Assembly: GCF_045762675.1 (NCBI RefSeq)
Contig: NZ_JBJDLK010000003.1
Location: 496,001 to 560,000, forward strand
Length of the DNA: 64,000 nucleotides
Source of the DNA: Elizabethkingia meningoseptica_A
GTDB taxonomy: Bacteria > Bacteroidota > Bacteroidia > Flavobacteriales > Weeksellaceae
Reading direction: 5' to 3'
The position numbers and the translations under genes are program-made. The notes beneath the pieces are model-generated. The model did not search any database. It worked only from the letters and a program-made list of their open reading frames with translations, and was not told the DNA's origin. Position 1 is the stretch's first letter, and every line of letters begins with the position of its first letter. Positions 1 to 8,034 of this stretch are shown in pieces.

Positions 1-1989
1 TATTAATCCTTCAGCTCCGTTTTCAGGTATTTCTACATAAATACCCCAGTCGGTAACTCCGGAAATAACGCCTTTAAAGGTTTCCCCGACGTGTTTTTCC
101 ATAAATTTAACCTGCATAAATTTAATGGAATCTCTTTCTGCATCCGCAGCCAGACGTTCCATCTGACTACAATGTTTACATTTTTCCTCGTATTCAGCAA
201 TATTCGGAGATTTACCACCATCCAGATAATGCTGTAATAATCTGTGCGCCATTACATCGGGGTAACGACGGATAGGAGAGGTAAAATGTGAGTAATATTC
301 AAATGATAACCCGTAATGTCCGATATTTTCTGTAGAATAAACTGCTTTACTCATACTTCGCATCGCAAGCGTCTCAATCATATTTTCTTCTCCTTTACCT
401 TTTACATCGGCAAGAAGTTTATTCATCGATTCAGAAATTTTATTACGGTTGGATATATTCATTTTATACCCGAAAGTATGCACAAAATCTCTTAATGAAG
501 CCAGCTTTGTCGGATCCGGATCATCGTGAATACGGTATATGAAAGTATTATTGGTGGGTTCTCCTTTTCTGGTTACGGATACAAATTCTGACACCTTTTT
601 ATTGGCCAGCAGCATGAATTCCTCAATCAGGTGGTTGGCATCTTTGCTTATCTTGAAGTAAACACCAATTGGCTGACTGTTTTCATCGAGATTAAATCGT
701 ACTTCAGCTCTGTCAAAAGCAATAGCTCCGTGCTTCATACGATCTTTACGCATAATCTTAGCCAATCCGTCCAGAACATTTATTTCTTCAGCAAGATCTC
801 CTGTTTTGGTTTCGATTCTCTCTTGTGCTTCTTCATAGGTAAAACGTCTGTCTGAATTGATAACGGTTCTGCCGAACCATTGTTTCTGAATTTCAGCTTT
901 ATCGTCTAATTCAAATACTGCTGAAAATGTAAACTTATCTTCATTTGGACGTAGGGAACACAATTCGTTACTCAGTACTTCCGGAAGCATCGGTACAACT
1001 CGGTCTACCAGATATACCGAAGTCGCTCTGTCATAAGCTTCCTGATCCAGTAATGTACCCGGCTGAACATAATAAGAAACATCGGCAATATGTACACCAA
1101 TTTCCCAGTTTCCATTTTCAAGTTTTCTTATTGAAAGTGCATCATCAAAATCCTTTGCATCTTTTGGGTCAATGGTAAAAGTTAAGATGTCACGCATATC
1201 CCAGCGTCTGGAAATTTCCTGCTCAGATAATGTTTTATCTATATGCTGTGCTTCAGCTTCTACTTCAGGTGGGAAATTATATGGTAATCCGTATTCTGCA
1301 AGAATGGAGTGGATTTCCGTTTCATGTTCTCCCGGTGGTCCTAATACTTCCAGTATTTCTCCTTCCGGATTTTTGCTTTTATCATCCCAGCCCAGCATTT
1401 TAACAATTACTTTATCTCCATCTTTTGCACCATTGAAATTGGATTTAGGGATGAAAATATCTGTATTGATGATTTTCTTGTCAAAAACAACAAAACCAAT
1501 ATCTTTGGATGATACATACTGGAAGGTTCCTACAAACTGTGTACGGCTTCTTTCCAAAACATCTACAACAGCAGCTTCCAGCTTTTTACCTTTAAAATGG
1601 AAAGGAACAATAATTACAGTATCTCCCTGTAATGCATTTTTTACATTTTTCTGGTGTACAAAAATATCATCACTTACTCCTTCAACTTTTACATATGCAT
1701 TACCGGACTGGTTGAAATCAATCACACCGGTAAGAGTATCGCTGATTTCAATATTCAGGATATACTTTCCTTTTTCAACTTCTTTTATTTTATTTTCGGC
1801 AAGTAATATATGTATAGACTGTATTACCTGCTCCCGTTGTCTGGGGTTTTTAAACTCTATGCCTTCTGCAATCTGTTTATAGTTATAGATTTTAGAAGTT
1901 TTTTTAGACATAAATCTTACGATCAATCGTCCTATATCACGTAACTTGTCGTTATTCTTTTTGCTTAAATTTCTATTTTTTTTAGGCAT
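1..1989 (-). CDS. rnr: Ribonuclease R (3' end cut by window edge)
   Basis: Processive 3'-5' exoribonuclease of the RNB family, which degrades structured RNA in the cytoplasm. The first 663 codons are in the window and the reading frame is open to base 1. I chose the ATG at 1989-1987; the protein starts MPKKNRNLSKKNNDK. Cold-shock/OB-like domains occupy roughly the first 250 residues. The RNB catalytic motif DPKDAKDFDDALS lies near residues 272-284. An S1 domain (KGVISGVTDWGIYVEIPENG) begins near the cut edge. It lies about 40 bp downstream of rpiB on the same strand, so the two are probably co-transcribed. Identification is firm; only the C-terminus is missing. Confidence 0.95.
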   Translation of the reverse strand, partial: MPKKNRNLSKKNNDKLRDIGRLIVRFMSKKTSKIYNYKQIAEGIEFKNPRQREQVIQSIHILLAENKIKEVEKGKYILNIEISDTLTGVIDFNQSGNAYVKVEGVSDDIFVHQKNVKNALQGDTVIIVPFHFKGKKLEAAVVDVLERSRTQFVGTFQYVSSKDIGFVVFDKKIINTDIFIPKSNFNGAKDGDKVIVKMLGWDDKSKNPEGEILEVLGPPGEHETEIHSILAEYGLPYNFPPEVEAEAQHIDKTLSEQEISRRWDMRDILTFTIDPKDAKDFDDALSIRKLENGNWEIGVHIADVSYYVQPGTLLDQEAYDRATSVYLVDRVVPMLPEVLSNELCSLRPNEDKFTFSAVFELDDKAEIQKQWFGRTVINSDRRFTYEEAQERIETKTGDLAEEINVLDGLAKIMRKDRMKHGAIAFDRAEVRFNLDENSQPIGVYFKISKDANHLIEEFMLLANKKVSEFVSVTRKGEPTNNTFIYRIHDDPDPTKLASLRDFVHTFGYKMNISNRNKISESMNKLLADVKGKGEENMIETLAMRSMSKAVYSTENIGHYGLSFEYYSHFTSPIRRYPDVMAHRLLQHYLDGGKSPNIAEYEEKCKHCSQMERLAADAERDSIKFMQVKFMEKHVGETFKGVISGVTDWGIYVEIPENGAEGLI

Positions 1990-2031
1990 AGTAGTAAAGG
2001 GTTTAAAATTATAAACTATAAATATAGTTTA

Positions 2032-2463
2032 TTAACAGAATTTGATTTTATTAACTCTGTTCTGATGTCTGCCTCCTTCAAAGTCAGTTGAAAGGAAAGC
2101 ATCAACCATTTGTTTCGCTAAATCTTCAGAAACGAATCTTGCCGGAATGGAAATCATGTTAGCATCATTATGTTGTCTTGCCAGTTCAGCAATCTCAACC
2201 AGCCAGCAAAGTGCACATCTTATGTTCTGATGTTTGTTGGCTGTAATCTGAACACCATTTCCGCTTCCGCAGATTAGAATTCCAAGATCACATTCTCCGT
2301 TTTCAACAGCAGAAGCCGCCGGATGTACAAAATCCGGGTAATCTACACTGTCAGTAGAGTAGGTTCCGAAATCTTTCACCTCGAATTTTCCTTCAAGATG
2401 TTCCTTTATTATTTCTTTATATTCAAAACCAGCGTGATCTCCTGCAATAGCAATTTTTTTCAT
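2032..2463 (-). CDS. rpiB: Ribose-5-phosphate isomerase B
   Basis: Interconverts ribose 5-phosphate and ribulose 5-phosphate in the non-oxidative pentose phosphate pathway. The 143-aa length is normal for RpiB/LacA-type isomerases. Visible motifs are DHAGF (residues 9-13), the active-site Cys65 in CGSGNG, and the RQHNDANM segment around His98 that contributes the second catalytic group. It sits upstream of rnr on the same strand and has its own TAAATTTG -7 box in the preceding intergenic region. Confidence 0.95.
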   Translation of the reverse strand: MKKIAIAGDHAGFEYKEIIKEHLEGKFEVKDFGTYSTDSVDYPDFVHPAASAVENGECDLGILICGSGNGVQITANKHQNIRCALCWLVEIAELARQHNDANMISIPARFVSEDLAKQMVDAFLSTDFEGGRHQNRVNKIKFC

Positions 2464-2496
2464 TTTCTTTTTCTATTCTTTTTATTAGTATAAATA

Positions 2497-2530
2497 CAAA
2501 TTTACTCTAAATTTAATTACTAAGTACAAA
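2497..2530 (-). promoter_or_regulatory. Flavobacterial-type promoter of rpiB-rnr
   Basis: On the minus strand a TAAATTTG box (2504-2497) matches the Bacteroidetes -7 consensus TAnnTTTG. A TTTG (2530-2527) lies 22 nt further upstream as a -33 element. The box ends 33 bp before the rpiB start codon. This is a pattern match only. Confidence 0.55.
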
Positions 2531-2581
2531 TAGCCCTTACGAATTATGCCGCAAACCATTTTAGTATCATATATATAGGAA

Positions 2582-2959
2582 TGTTAATAAAAGGTGTATT
2601 ACTCCTGTTAAAAGGGAAAACAGAATCTTTTATACAAATCCCGAAGGCTACGGGAAAACATGTGGGAAAACTTGTTAATAAGTGTTGAAAACTTTCTTAA
2701 AAATTCTTTTCCAATTTTAAGAAAAATTAACTAATGAGAAATTTTAACGGAATTAAAAAATCTTTTTCTTTTTTCTTTTCGGGAATCAAATAAAGAAGTT
2801 ATCTACATGGAAAAATAGGCACTTTATCCCTATCCATAGTTATCCACAGAGTGTTAATAACCTCATAAATTACTGATTTATAATTGGTTTTTCTGTTAGT
2901 AAAATATGAGTTACACTTCGATTAAATATGAATAAAAAATAGCTCCTTTTTTTTCCACA
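2582..2959. other. DnaA-box-like cluster, candidate replication origin
   Basis: This AT-rich stretch lies in the 647-bp gap between rpiB and pgk, which diverge. It contains a perfect E. coli-type DnaA box TTATCCACA at 2840-2848 and TTTTCCACA at 2951-2959. One-mismatch relatives are TTATCTACA (2799-2807), TGTGGGAAA (2661-2669, reverse) and three TGTTAATAA (2582, 2673 and 2852, reverse). A/T-rich tracts such as 2756-2780 could serve as an unwinding element. Two parS sites lie 3-5 kb away, which supports an origin-proximal location. No dnaA gene is present, and calling this oriC is inference. Confidence 0.45.
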
Positions 2960-3084
2960 ATTCCTCGCACTACAACAGTATAACAACATTACTTTCTTTT
3001 TTTTTAAATAAATAATAGTGTAAAGTGTCGATTGAATGTTGATTTCTCGCCGGAGGTTTGTTATAATATTTCGCTTTTATGTCC

Positions 3085-3092
3085 TACATTTG
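3085..3092 (+). promoter_or_regulatory. -7 box of pgk promoter
   Basis: TACATTTG matches TAnnTTTG and ends 18 bp before the chosen pgk ATG. The nearest TTG upstream (3058-3060) is 24 nt away, slightly longer than usual spacing. Confidence 0.45.
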
Positions 3093-3110
3093 TCAAAATA
3101 AGTTTTGAAT

Positions 3111-4301
3111 ATGAAAAGCATTAATGAGTTCAATTTTTCAGGAAAGAAAGCTTTGATCCGTGTGGATTTTAACGTTCCTCAGAATGAAGAAGGTAAAGTC
3201 ACAGATAATACCAGGATTGTTGCAGCTAAACCAACTATAGATAAAGTCCTTAATGATGGTGGAGCAGTTATTTTAATGACACACCTGGGGAGACCAAAAG
3301 GCCAGAAGGATCCTAAATTTTCTCTTGAAGCAATTATAGATGAAGTATCAAATGTTTTAGGTAAGCCAGTAAAGTTTGCAAAGGATTGTATAGGTCCGGA
3401 AGCTGAAGCAGCTGTTGCTGATTTAAATCCCGGAGAAGTGCTTCTTTTAGAAAATTTAAGATTTTATAATGAAGAAGAAGCTGGTGACAAAGATTTTGCA
3501 GGTAAATTAGCGAAGCTGGGTGATATTTATATTAATGATGCCTTTGGTACTGCACACAGAAAACATGCTTCGACAGCTGTGATTGCAGAATTTTTCCCTG
3601 AAAACAAAACTTTTGGTTTCTTAATGGCTCAGGAACTTGATGCTATTGATAAAGTTTTAAGAAACGGAGAGAAACCAATAACTGCTATTCTTGGCGGATC
3701 TAAGGTTTCTTCCAAAATTACAATTATAGAAAATATCCTTCCTGCTGTTGATAACCTGATTATCGGTGGCGGAATGGCTTTTACTTTTATAAAGGCAAAA
3801 GGTGGACATATTGGTAATTCACTTGTTGAAGATGACAAACAGGAATTAGCTCTTCAGATTTTAAAAAGTGCAGCTGAACATAATGTTAAAGTTTATTTGC
3901 CTATTGATGTAGTTGCTGCAAAAGAATTTAATAATGATGCTGAATCAAAAACTTTTGATGCTTATGATATTCCTGAGGGATGGATGGGATTAGATGCCGG
4001 AGAAAAAACATCTGAGAAGTTTAACGATGTTGTTCTTTCTTCTAAAACGATTCTGTGGAATGGTCCGTTAGGCGTTTTCGAAATGCCTAATTTTGCTCAT
4101 GGTACTATTAAGCTTGGAGATAGTATTGCAGAAGCTACTTCACTTAATGCTTTTTCATTAGTTGGTGGGGGAGACAGTGTTGCTTTTGCTAAAGAATACG
4201 GATATGATACAAAAGTATCTTATGTTTCTACCGGAGGTGGTGCTATGCTGGAAAGTTTGGAAGGAAAAGAGCTTCCGGGGGTCGCTGCCATTAAAAATTA
4301 A
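3111..4301 (+). CDS. pgk: Phosphoglycerate kinase
   Basis: Transfers phosphate between 1,3-bisphosphoglycerate and ADP in glycolysis. The protein is 396 aa, the usual size. It begins MKSINEFNFSGKKAL and shows the substrate motif RVDFNVP near residue 18, the HLGRPKG loop, GGSKVSSK, and the C-terminal nucleotide/hinge motifs GGGDSVAFA and STGGGAMLE. A TTG two codons upstream (3105) is possible, but the ATG at 3111 matches the family N-terminus. It is monocistronic, with an inverted repeat downstream. Confidence 0.96.
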   Translation: MKSINEFNFSGKKALIRVDFNVPQNEEGKVTDNTRIVAAKPTIDKVLNDGGAVILMTHLGRPKGQKDPKFSLEAIIDEVSNVLGKPVKFAKDCIGPEAEAAVADLNPGEVLLLENLRFYNEEEAGDKDFAGKLAKLGDIYINDAFGTAHRKHASTAVIAEFFPENKTFGFLMAQELDAIDKVLRNGEKPITAILGGSKVSSKITIIENILPAVDNLIIGGGMAFTFIKAKGGHIGNSLVEDDKQELALQILKSAAEHNVKVYLPIDVVAAKEFNNDAESKTFDAYDIPEGWMGLDAGEKTSEKFNDVVLSSKTILWNGPLGVFEMPNFAHGTIKLGDSIAEATSLNAFSLVGGGDSVAFAKEYGYDTKVSYVSTGGGAMLESLEGKELPGVAAIKN

Positions 4302-4420
4302 AACATAAATATTTCGGTTTTGTTTTTCTAATAAGAATTTTCTATTTGTAATTCTTTAGGGAATTTCTATAAATAGAAATATTTTCTGATGTGAAATAAA
4401 AATAAGATCTATAAATTTTT

Positions 4421-4465
4421 CAAAAGTTACTTTGGAGGTCTAATTTGCTTCTGAAGTAACTTTTG
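4421..4465 (+). terminator. Inverted repeat, possible pgk terminator
   Basis: Perfect 12-bp arms CAAAAGTTACTT (4421-4432) and AAGTAACTTTTG (4454-4465) surround a 21-nt loop. The T-tract afterwards is weak and it lies 120 bp past pgk, so termination is only a guess. The rest of the 4302-4730 gap holds no recognisable gene. Confidence 0.4.
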
Positions 4466-4650
4466 TGCTTTAATGTATTAGAATAGACTTACAAAATCAT
4501 TTTTTTGATTTTCAATTTTTATTAAGCTTCTTGAGAAATGGATATATGATATAATGCTTTGTAACTTTTCAGGGAAAGAAATCTCAGAGGGGTTATTAAA
4601 TTAAAAAAATTGAAATTTATAATATTTCATTTTTAAGTTTAACTATTAAG

Positions 4651-4686
4651 TATAAAAAAAGCTCAAAATTAAATTTTCTGAGCTTT
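4651..4686 (-). terminator. Terminator of the methyltransferase gene
   Basis: Arms AAAGCTCA (4658-4665) and TGAGCTTT (4679-4686) form a hairpin. On the minus strand it is followed by a T7 run, 45 bp past the stop codon of the gene that ends at 4731. Confidence 0.6.
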
Positions 4687-4730
4687 ATTATTAAAAATCG
4701 ACCTTTTTAAATAGGGTAAAAATCTATTTT

Positions 4731-5546
4731 CTATCTTTTTTCGATAATATATATCAAAGAAGAAAAATCGCCTGTTTTTAATGCTTTTTTGTTAGAAATA
4801 GCTCCGCGAAAAGCTCCTTTTATCCAAAAAAGGGAATTTTTCATATACTTTTCACTAATAATTGATATGTAATAAGCATCGAGTAGGAGAGGGCTTACTT
4901 TTTTGAGCGTCCACTTTTCATTTTCAAAAATTGACTTCATTCCTTCTTTTGAAAAATGATAGATGTGTCGCGGCACATCATAGGCTGCCCAATATTCTTT
5001 ATAATATTGAGCATCATAACTTTTATAATTCGGAACTGCAATAATTAATTTTCCTCCCGGTTTTATTTTTCGGTATACCTGCTCCAGAAATTCATCCTGA
5101 TTATCTATATGTTCAAATACATGCCATAAAGTAATTGCATCCAATGAAAGATCCTCGATTTCTGAAATATTGTTTTTAATATTTTCAGTTCCTACCTTTT
5201 GCTTTGCTACATTTCTAGCACTTTCATTGGGTTCAATTCCGTTAACCTCATAGGTTTCTTTCAGGTAATTAATAAATTCTCCTGCTCCGCAACCATAGTC
5301 CAGAATTTTATTTCCTGTTTTTACTTCTGCATCAAGAATAGATTTTTTGTATTTTAAATTATGTTGTTGAAAGAATTTATAAATCTTTGTTTTGAAAGAA
5401 TTGTCTTCCTGATGGTGAGAAATGTATTCTTTACTTTCATAATATTTCGAAAGATTTTCAGGAACAGGGAAGGTTTTAAAAATGCCTTTTGAAATCTCTA
5501 CTATTTCAAATTCTTCTTGTGTTAAGAATAAATCTTTTATTTTCAT
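4731..5546 (-). CDS. Class I SAM-dependent methyltransferase
   Basis: 271 aa, with a class I methyltransferase fold: motif I ILDYGCGAGEF at residues 81-91, then the acidic ribose-binding segment VNGIEPNES and the post-I region DAITLWHVFEHI. It resembles UbiG/BioC-like family members that act on small molecules or glycans. The N-terminal 65 residues are not part of the methyltransferase core. The substrate cannot be told from sequence. The gene follows mnmG on the same strand with a 105-bp gap that holds a parS site. Confidence 0.8.
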   Translation of the reverse strand: MKIKDLFLTQEEFEIVEISKGIFKTFPVPENLSKYYESKEYISHHQEDNSFKTKIYKFFQQHNLKYKKSILDAEVKTGNKILDYGCGAGEFINYLKETYEVNGIEPNESARNVAKQKVGTENIKNNISEIEDLSLDAITLWHVFEHIDNQDEFLEQVYRKIKPGGKLIIAVPNYKSYDAQYYKEYWAAYDVPRHIYHFSKEGMKSIFENEKWTLKKVSPLLLDAYYISIISEKYMKNSLFWIKGAFRGAISNKKALKTGDFSSLIYIIEKR

Positions 5547-5630
5547 TTGGTGAACATAAATTTAAAATTTGGAATTTTATGCTCTAAATAAAGCTATAAA
5601 ACCCCAAATTTTTGATCTTTTATAAGGGTA

Positions 5631-5646
5631 TGTTTCACGTGAAACA
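5631..5646. other. parS centromere site 1
   Basis: TGTTTCACGTGAAACA is a perfect 16-bp palindrome identical to the widely conserved ParB-binding parS consensus. It lies 5 bp past the mnmG stop codon. parS sites normally cluster around the replication origin. Confidence 0.92.
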
Positions 5647-5651
5647 TATGG

Positions 5652-7514
5652 TTATCTTCCTAAGAAAATTAGCAATATATTGATGTCGGCAGGGGAGACT
5701 CCACTGATTCTTCCTGCCTGTGCAATGGTCTCCGGACGGACAGAAGAAAGCTTTTGTTTCGCCTCTGCAGAAAGACTGCTTAATTTTAAATAATCAAAAT
5801 CCTGAGGAATTTTAATATTTTCCAGGCGGTGAAGTTTAGCTACATTTTCTTTTTCTTTATCAATATACCCTTTGTATTTAATATTGATTTCAGCCTGTTC
5901 TCTCTCTTCTTCATTATATTCAGCAGCCTTATTTTTAATTTCTTCAATGGCACACAATTTATCAAGATCTATGTTTGGTCTTGTTAAGATTTGTGCAGCT
6001 CTAAAGCTTTGGTTTACAAGGCTTGAGTTATTTTCTTCCAGAATTGGGTTTAAGTATTCAGCTTTAAGAGAAGTTTCTTTTAAAAATTCTTCAAGTTCTG
6101 TACTTCTTGATACCTTAGTTTCAACCTTTTGAAGTCTTTCATCGGAAGCTAAACCTAGTTTATAGGCTTTTTCAGTAAGTCTGATATCTGCATTATCCTG
6201 GCGGAGTAGGAGACGGTATTCAGCACGTGAAGTAAACATTCTGTAAGGTTCTTCAGTACCTTTTGTAATAAGATCATCTATTAATACACCAATGTAGGCT
6301 TCATCTCTGCTCAAGATAAACTCTTCTTTTTCAGCAACTTTGTTGTGTGCATTTATACCAGCAATTAAACCCTGGCCGGCTGCTTCTTCATACCCAGTAG
6401 TTCCATTGATTTGACCTGCGAAATACAGGTTTTCAATTAATTTTGTCTCTAAGGTATGCTTTAACTGAGTTGGCGGAAAGTAATCATATTCAATAGCATA
6501 GCCCGGCCTGAATACTTTTACATTTTCAAAGCCAGGAATCATACGCATTGCTTTAATCTGTACGTCTTCCGGAAGGGAAGAACTAAATCCGTTCACGTAA
6601 ATTTCGATAGTATTCCAACCTTCCGGTTCCACAAAAAGCTGATGTCTGTTACGTTCTGCAAATCGGTTTACCTTGTCTTCTATACTTGGACAGTACCTTG
6701 GTCCGATACTTTGTATAGTTCCGTTGAACATTGGGGATCTATCAAAACCGGATCTTAAAATGTCATGGACAATTTCATTGGTATAAGTAATAAAACAGCT
6801 TCTTTGTTCTTTTAGTTTTGGAGTATCCAGGTATGAAAATTTCTGAGGATTTTTATCTCCTTGCTGTTCTTCCATTTTGGAATAATCAAGACTTCTTCCG
6901 TCTACGCGGGGTGGGGTACCGGTCTTCATTCTTCCGGCCTCAAAACCTAAAGATTCTAACTGTTCTGTTATTCCGAAAGCACGTGGTTCTCCCATTCTTC
7001 CTCCGCCTAATTGTTTATCTCCAACATGAATTAATCCATTCAGGAAGGTTCCGTTGGTTAAGACTACGGATTTTGCTTTTATTTCTATTCCAAGAGAAGT
7101 AACTACGCCGGTTACTTTATTGTTTTCTATAATAAGGCTCTTCACCATATCCTGGAAAAAATCGAGGTTAGGTGTTTGTTCCAGCATATATCTCCATTCT
7201 GCTGCGAAGAGCATACGGTCGTTCTGTGTTCTTGGCGACCACATGGCAGGACCTTTGGATAAGTTAAGCATTTTGAATTGTATAGCACTTTTGTCTGCTA
7301 CAATTCCGGAATAACCTCCCATTGCATCTATTTCTCTTACGATTTGCCCTTTTGCAATGCCTCCCATTGCAGGGTTACAGCTCATCTGTCCGATGGTCTG
7401 CATATTCATCGTAATTACTAAAGTTTTTGAACCTAAATTGGCAGCTGCGGCGGCGGCTTCACAACCGGCATGCCCTGCACCAACTACGATTACATCATAT
7501 ATTTGATCGATCAT
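5652..7514 (-). CDS. mnmG: tRNA uridine-5-carboxymethylaminomethyl(34) synthesis enzyme MnmG
   Basis: FAD enzyme that works with MnmE to modify the wobble uridine of certain tRNAs. The 620-aa length is typical. The dinucleotide-binding motif GAGHAGCEAA is at residues 12-21. Further family signatures are GGRMGEPRA, GPRYCPSIEDK (catalytic Cys region) and GYEEAAGQGLIAGINA. In many bacteria this gene (old name gidA) lies beside oriC. Here it is bracketed by two parS sites, at 5631 and 7524, which fits that position. Confidence 0.97.
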   Translation of the reverse strand: MIDQIYDVIVVGAGHAGCEAAAAAANLGSKTLVITMNMQTIGQMSCNPAMGGIAKGQIVREIDAMGGYSGIVADKSAIQFKMLNLSKGPAMWSPRTQNDRMLFAAEWRYMLEQTPNLDFFQDMVKSLIIENNKVTGVVTSLGIEIKAKSVVLTNGTFLNGLIHVGDKQLGGGRMGEPRAFGITEQLESLGFEAGRMKTGTPPRVDGRSLDYSKMEEQQGDKNPQKFSYLDTPKLKEQRSCFITYTNEIVHDILRSGFDRSPMFNGTIQSIGPRYCPSIEDKVNRFAERNRHQLFVEPEGWNTIEIYVNGFSSSLPEDVQIKAMRMIPGFENVKVFRPGYAIEYDYFPPTQLKHTLETKLIENLYFAGQINGTTGYEEAAGQGLIAGINAHNKVAEKEEFILSRDEAYIGVLIDDLITKGTEEPYRMFTSRAEYRLLLRQDNADIRLTEKAYKLGLASDERLQKVETKVSRSTELEEFLKETSLKAEYLNPILEENNSSLVNQSFRAAQILTRPNIDLDKLCAIEEIKNKAAEYNEEEREQAEINIKYKGYIDKEKENVAKLHRLENIKIPQDFDYLKLSSLSAEAKQKLSSVRPETIAQAGRISGVSPADINILLIFLGR

Positions 7515-7523
7515 TTTTGAAAT

Positions 7524-7539
7524 TGTTTCACGTGAAACA
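7524..7539. other. parS centromere site 2
   Basis: Second perfect copy of TGTTTCACGTGAAACA, between the ybeY stop codon and the mnmG start, ending 2 bp from ybeY. The two sites are 1.9 kb apart. No parA or parB gene is in the window. Confidence 0.92.
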
Positions 7540-7540
7540 T

Positions 7541-7948
7541 TTAGTATTTTCCTATATAAAAATCCTCTTTAGACCGCATTAATTTTTGCTCTTCTTCTGT
7601 TTTATCTTTATACCCGCAAAGGTGTAAAATTCCGTGAGCTAAAACGCGGTTTAATTCTTCTTCTTGTTTTGTTTCAAGTATAGAAGCATTGTCTAAAACG
7701 CGCTGCAAAGATAAGAAAATATCACCGGATATTATTTTACCTTTACAATAATCGAAGGTGATAATATCTGTATAATAATCGTGATCCAGATACTGTCTGT
7801 TTATTTCCAAAAGGTATTCGTCATTACATAAAATGTAATTTATATCTCCCGGTTTTTTACCTTCATTAAGAATAAGGTCTTCTAACCATTGTGCTCTCTT
7901 ATCTTCATCCGAGATAGGGGAGACGTTTTCATAAAAATAATTTATCAT
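7541..7948 (-). CDS. ybeY: rRNA maturation RNase YbeY
   Basis: Zinc-dependent endoribonuclease for 16S rRNA 3'-end maturation and ribosome quality control. 135 aa. The metal-binding motif is HGILHLCGYKD at residues 105-115. The canonical motif ends in a third His (HGxLHLxGYDH), whereas here the equivalent region reads KDK. I recall the same replacement in other Bacteroidetes homologues, so it is not necessarily a defect. It is followed closely by mnmG on the same strand with parS between them. Confidence 0.92.
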   Translation of the reverse strand: MINYFYENVSPISDEDKRAQWLEDLILNEGKKPGDINYILCNDEYLLEINRQYLDHDYYTDIITFDYCKGKIISGDIFLSLQRVLDNASILETKQEEELNRVLAHGILHLCGYKDKTEEEQKLMRSKEDFYIGKY

Positions 7949-8034
7949 AAATTTTATTTGACAGTTTATAATGATGGATGATAACTATAAGCTTTGTTCG
8001 CTTAATTGTTTATCAGTTCATCTGAATTTATATT

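Noticed and set aside
945..1882. Plus-strand open frames (945-1178, 1172-1882) opposite rnr
   Set aside because: They are antisense to a clear RNase R coding frame and their translations resemble no protein family.
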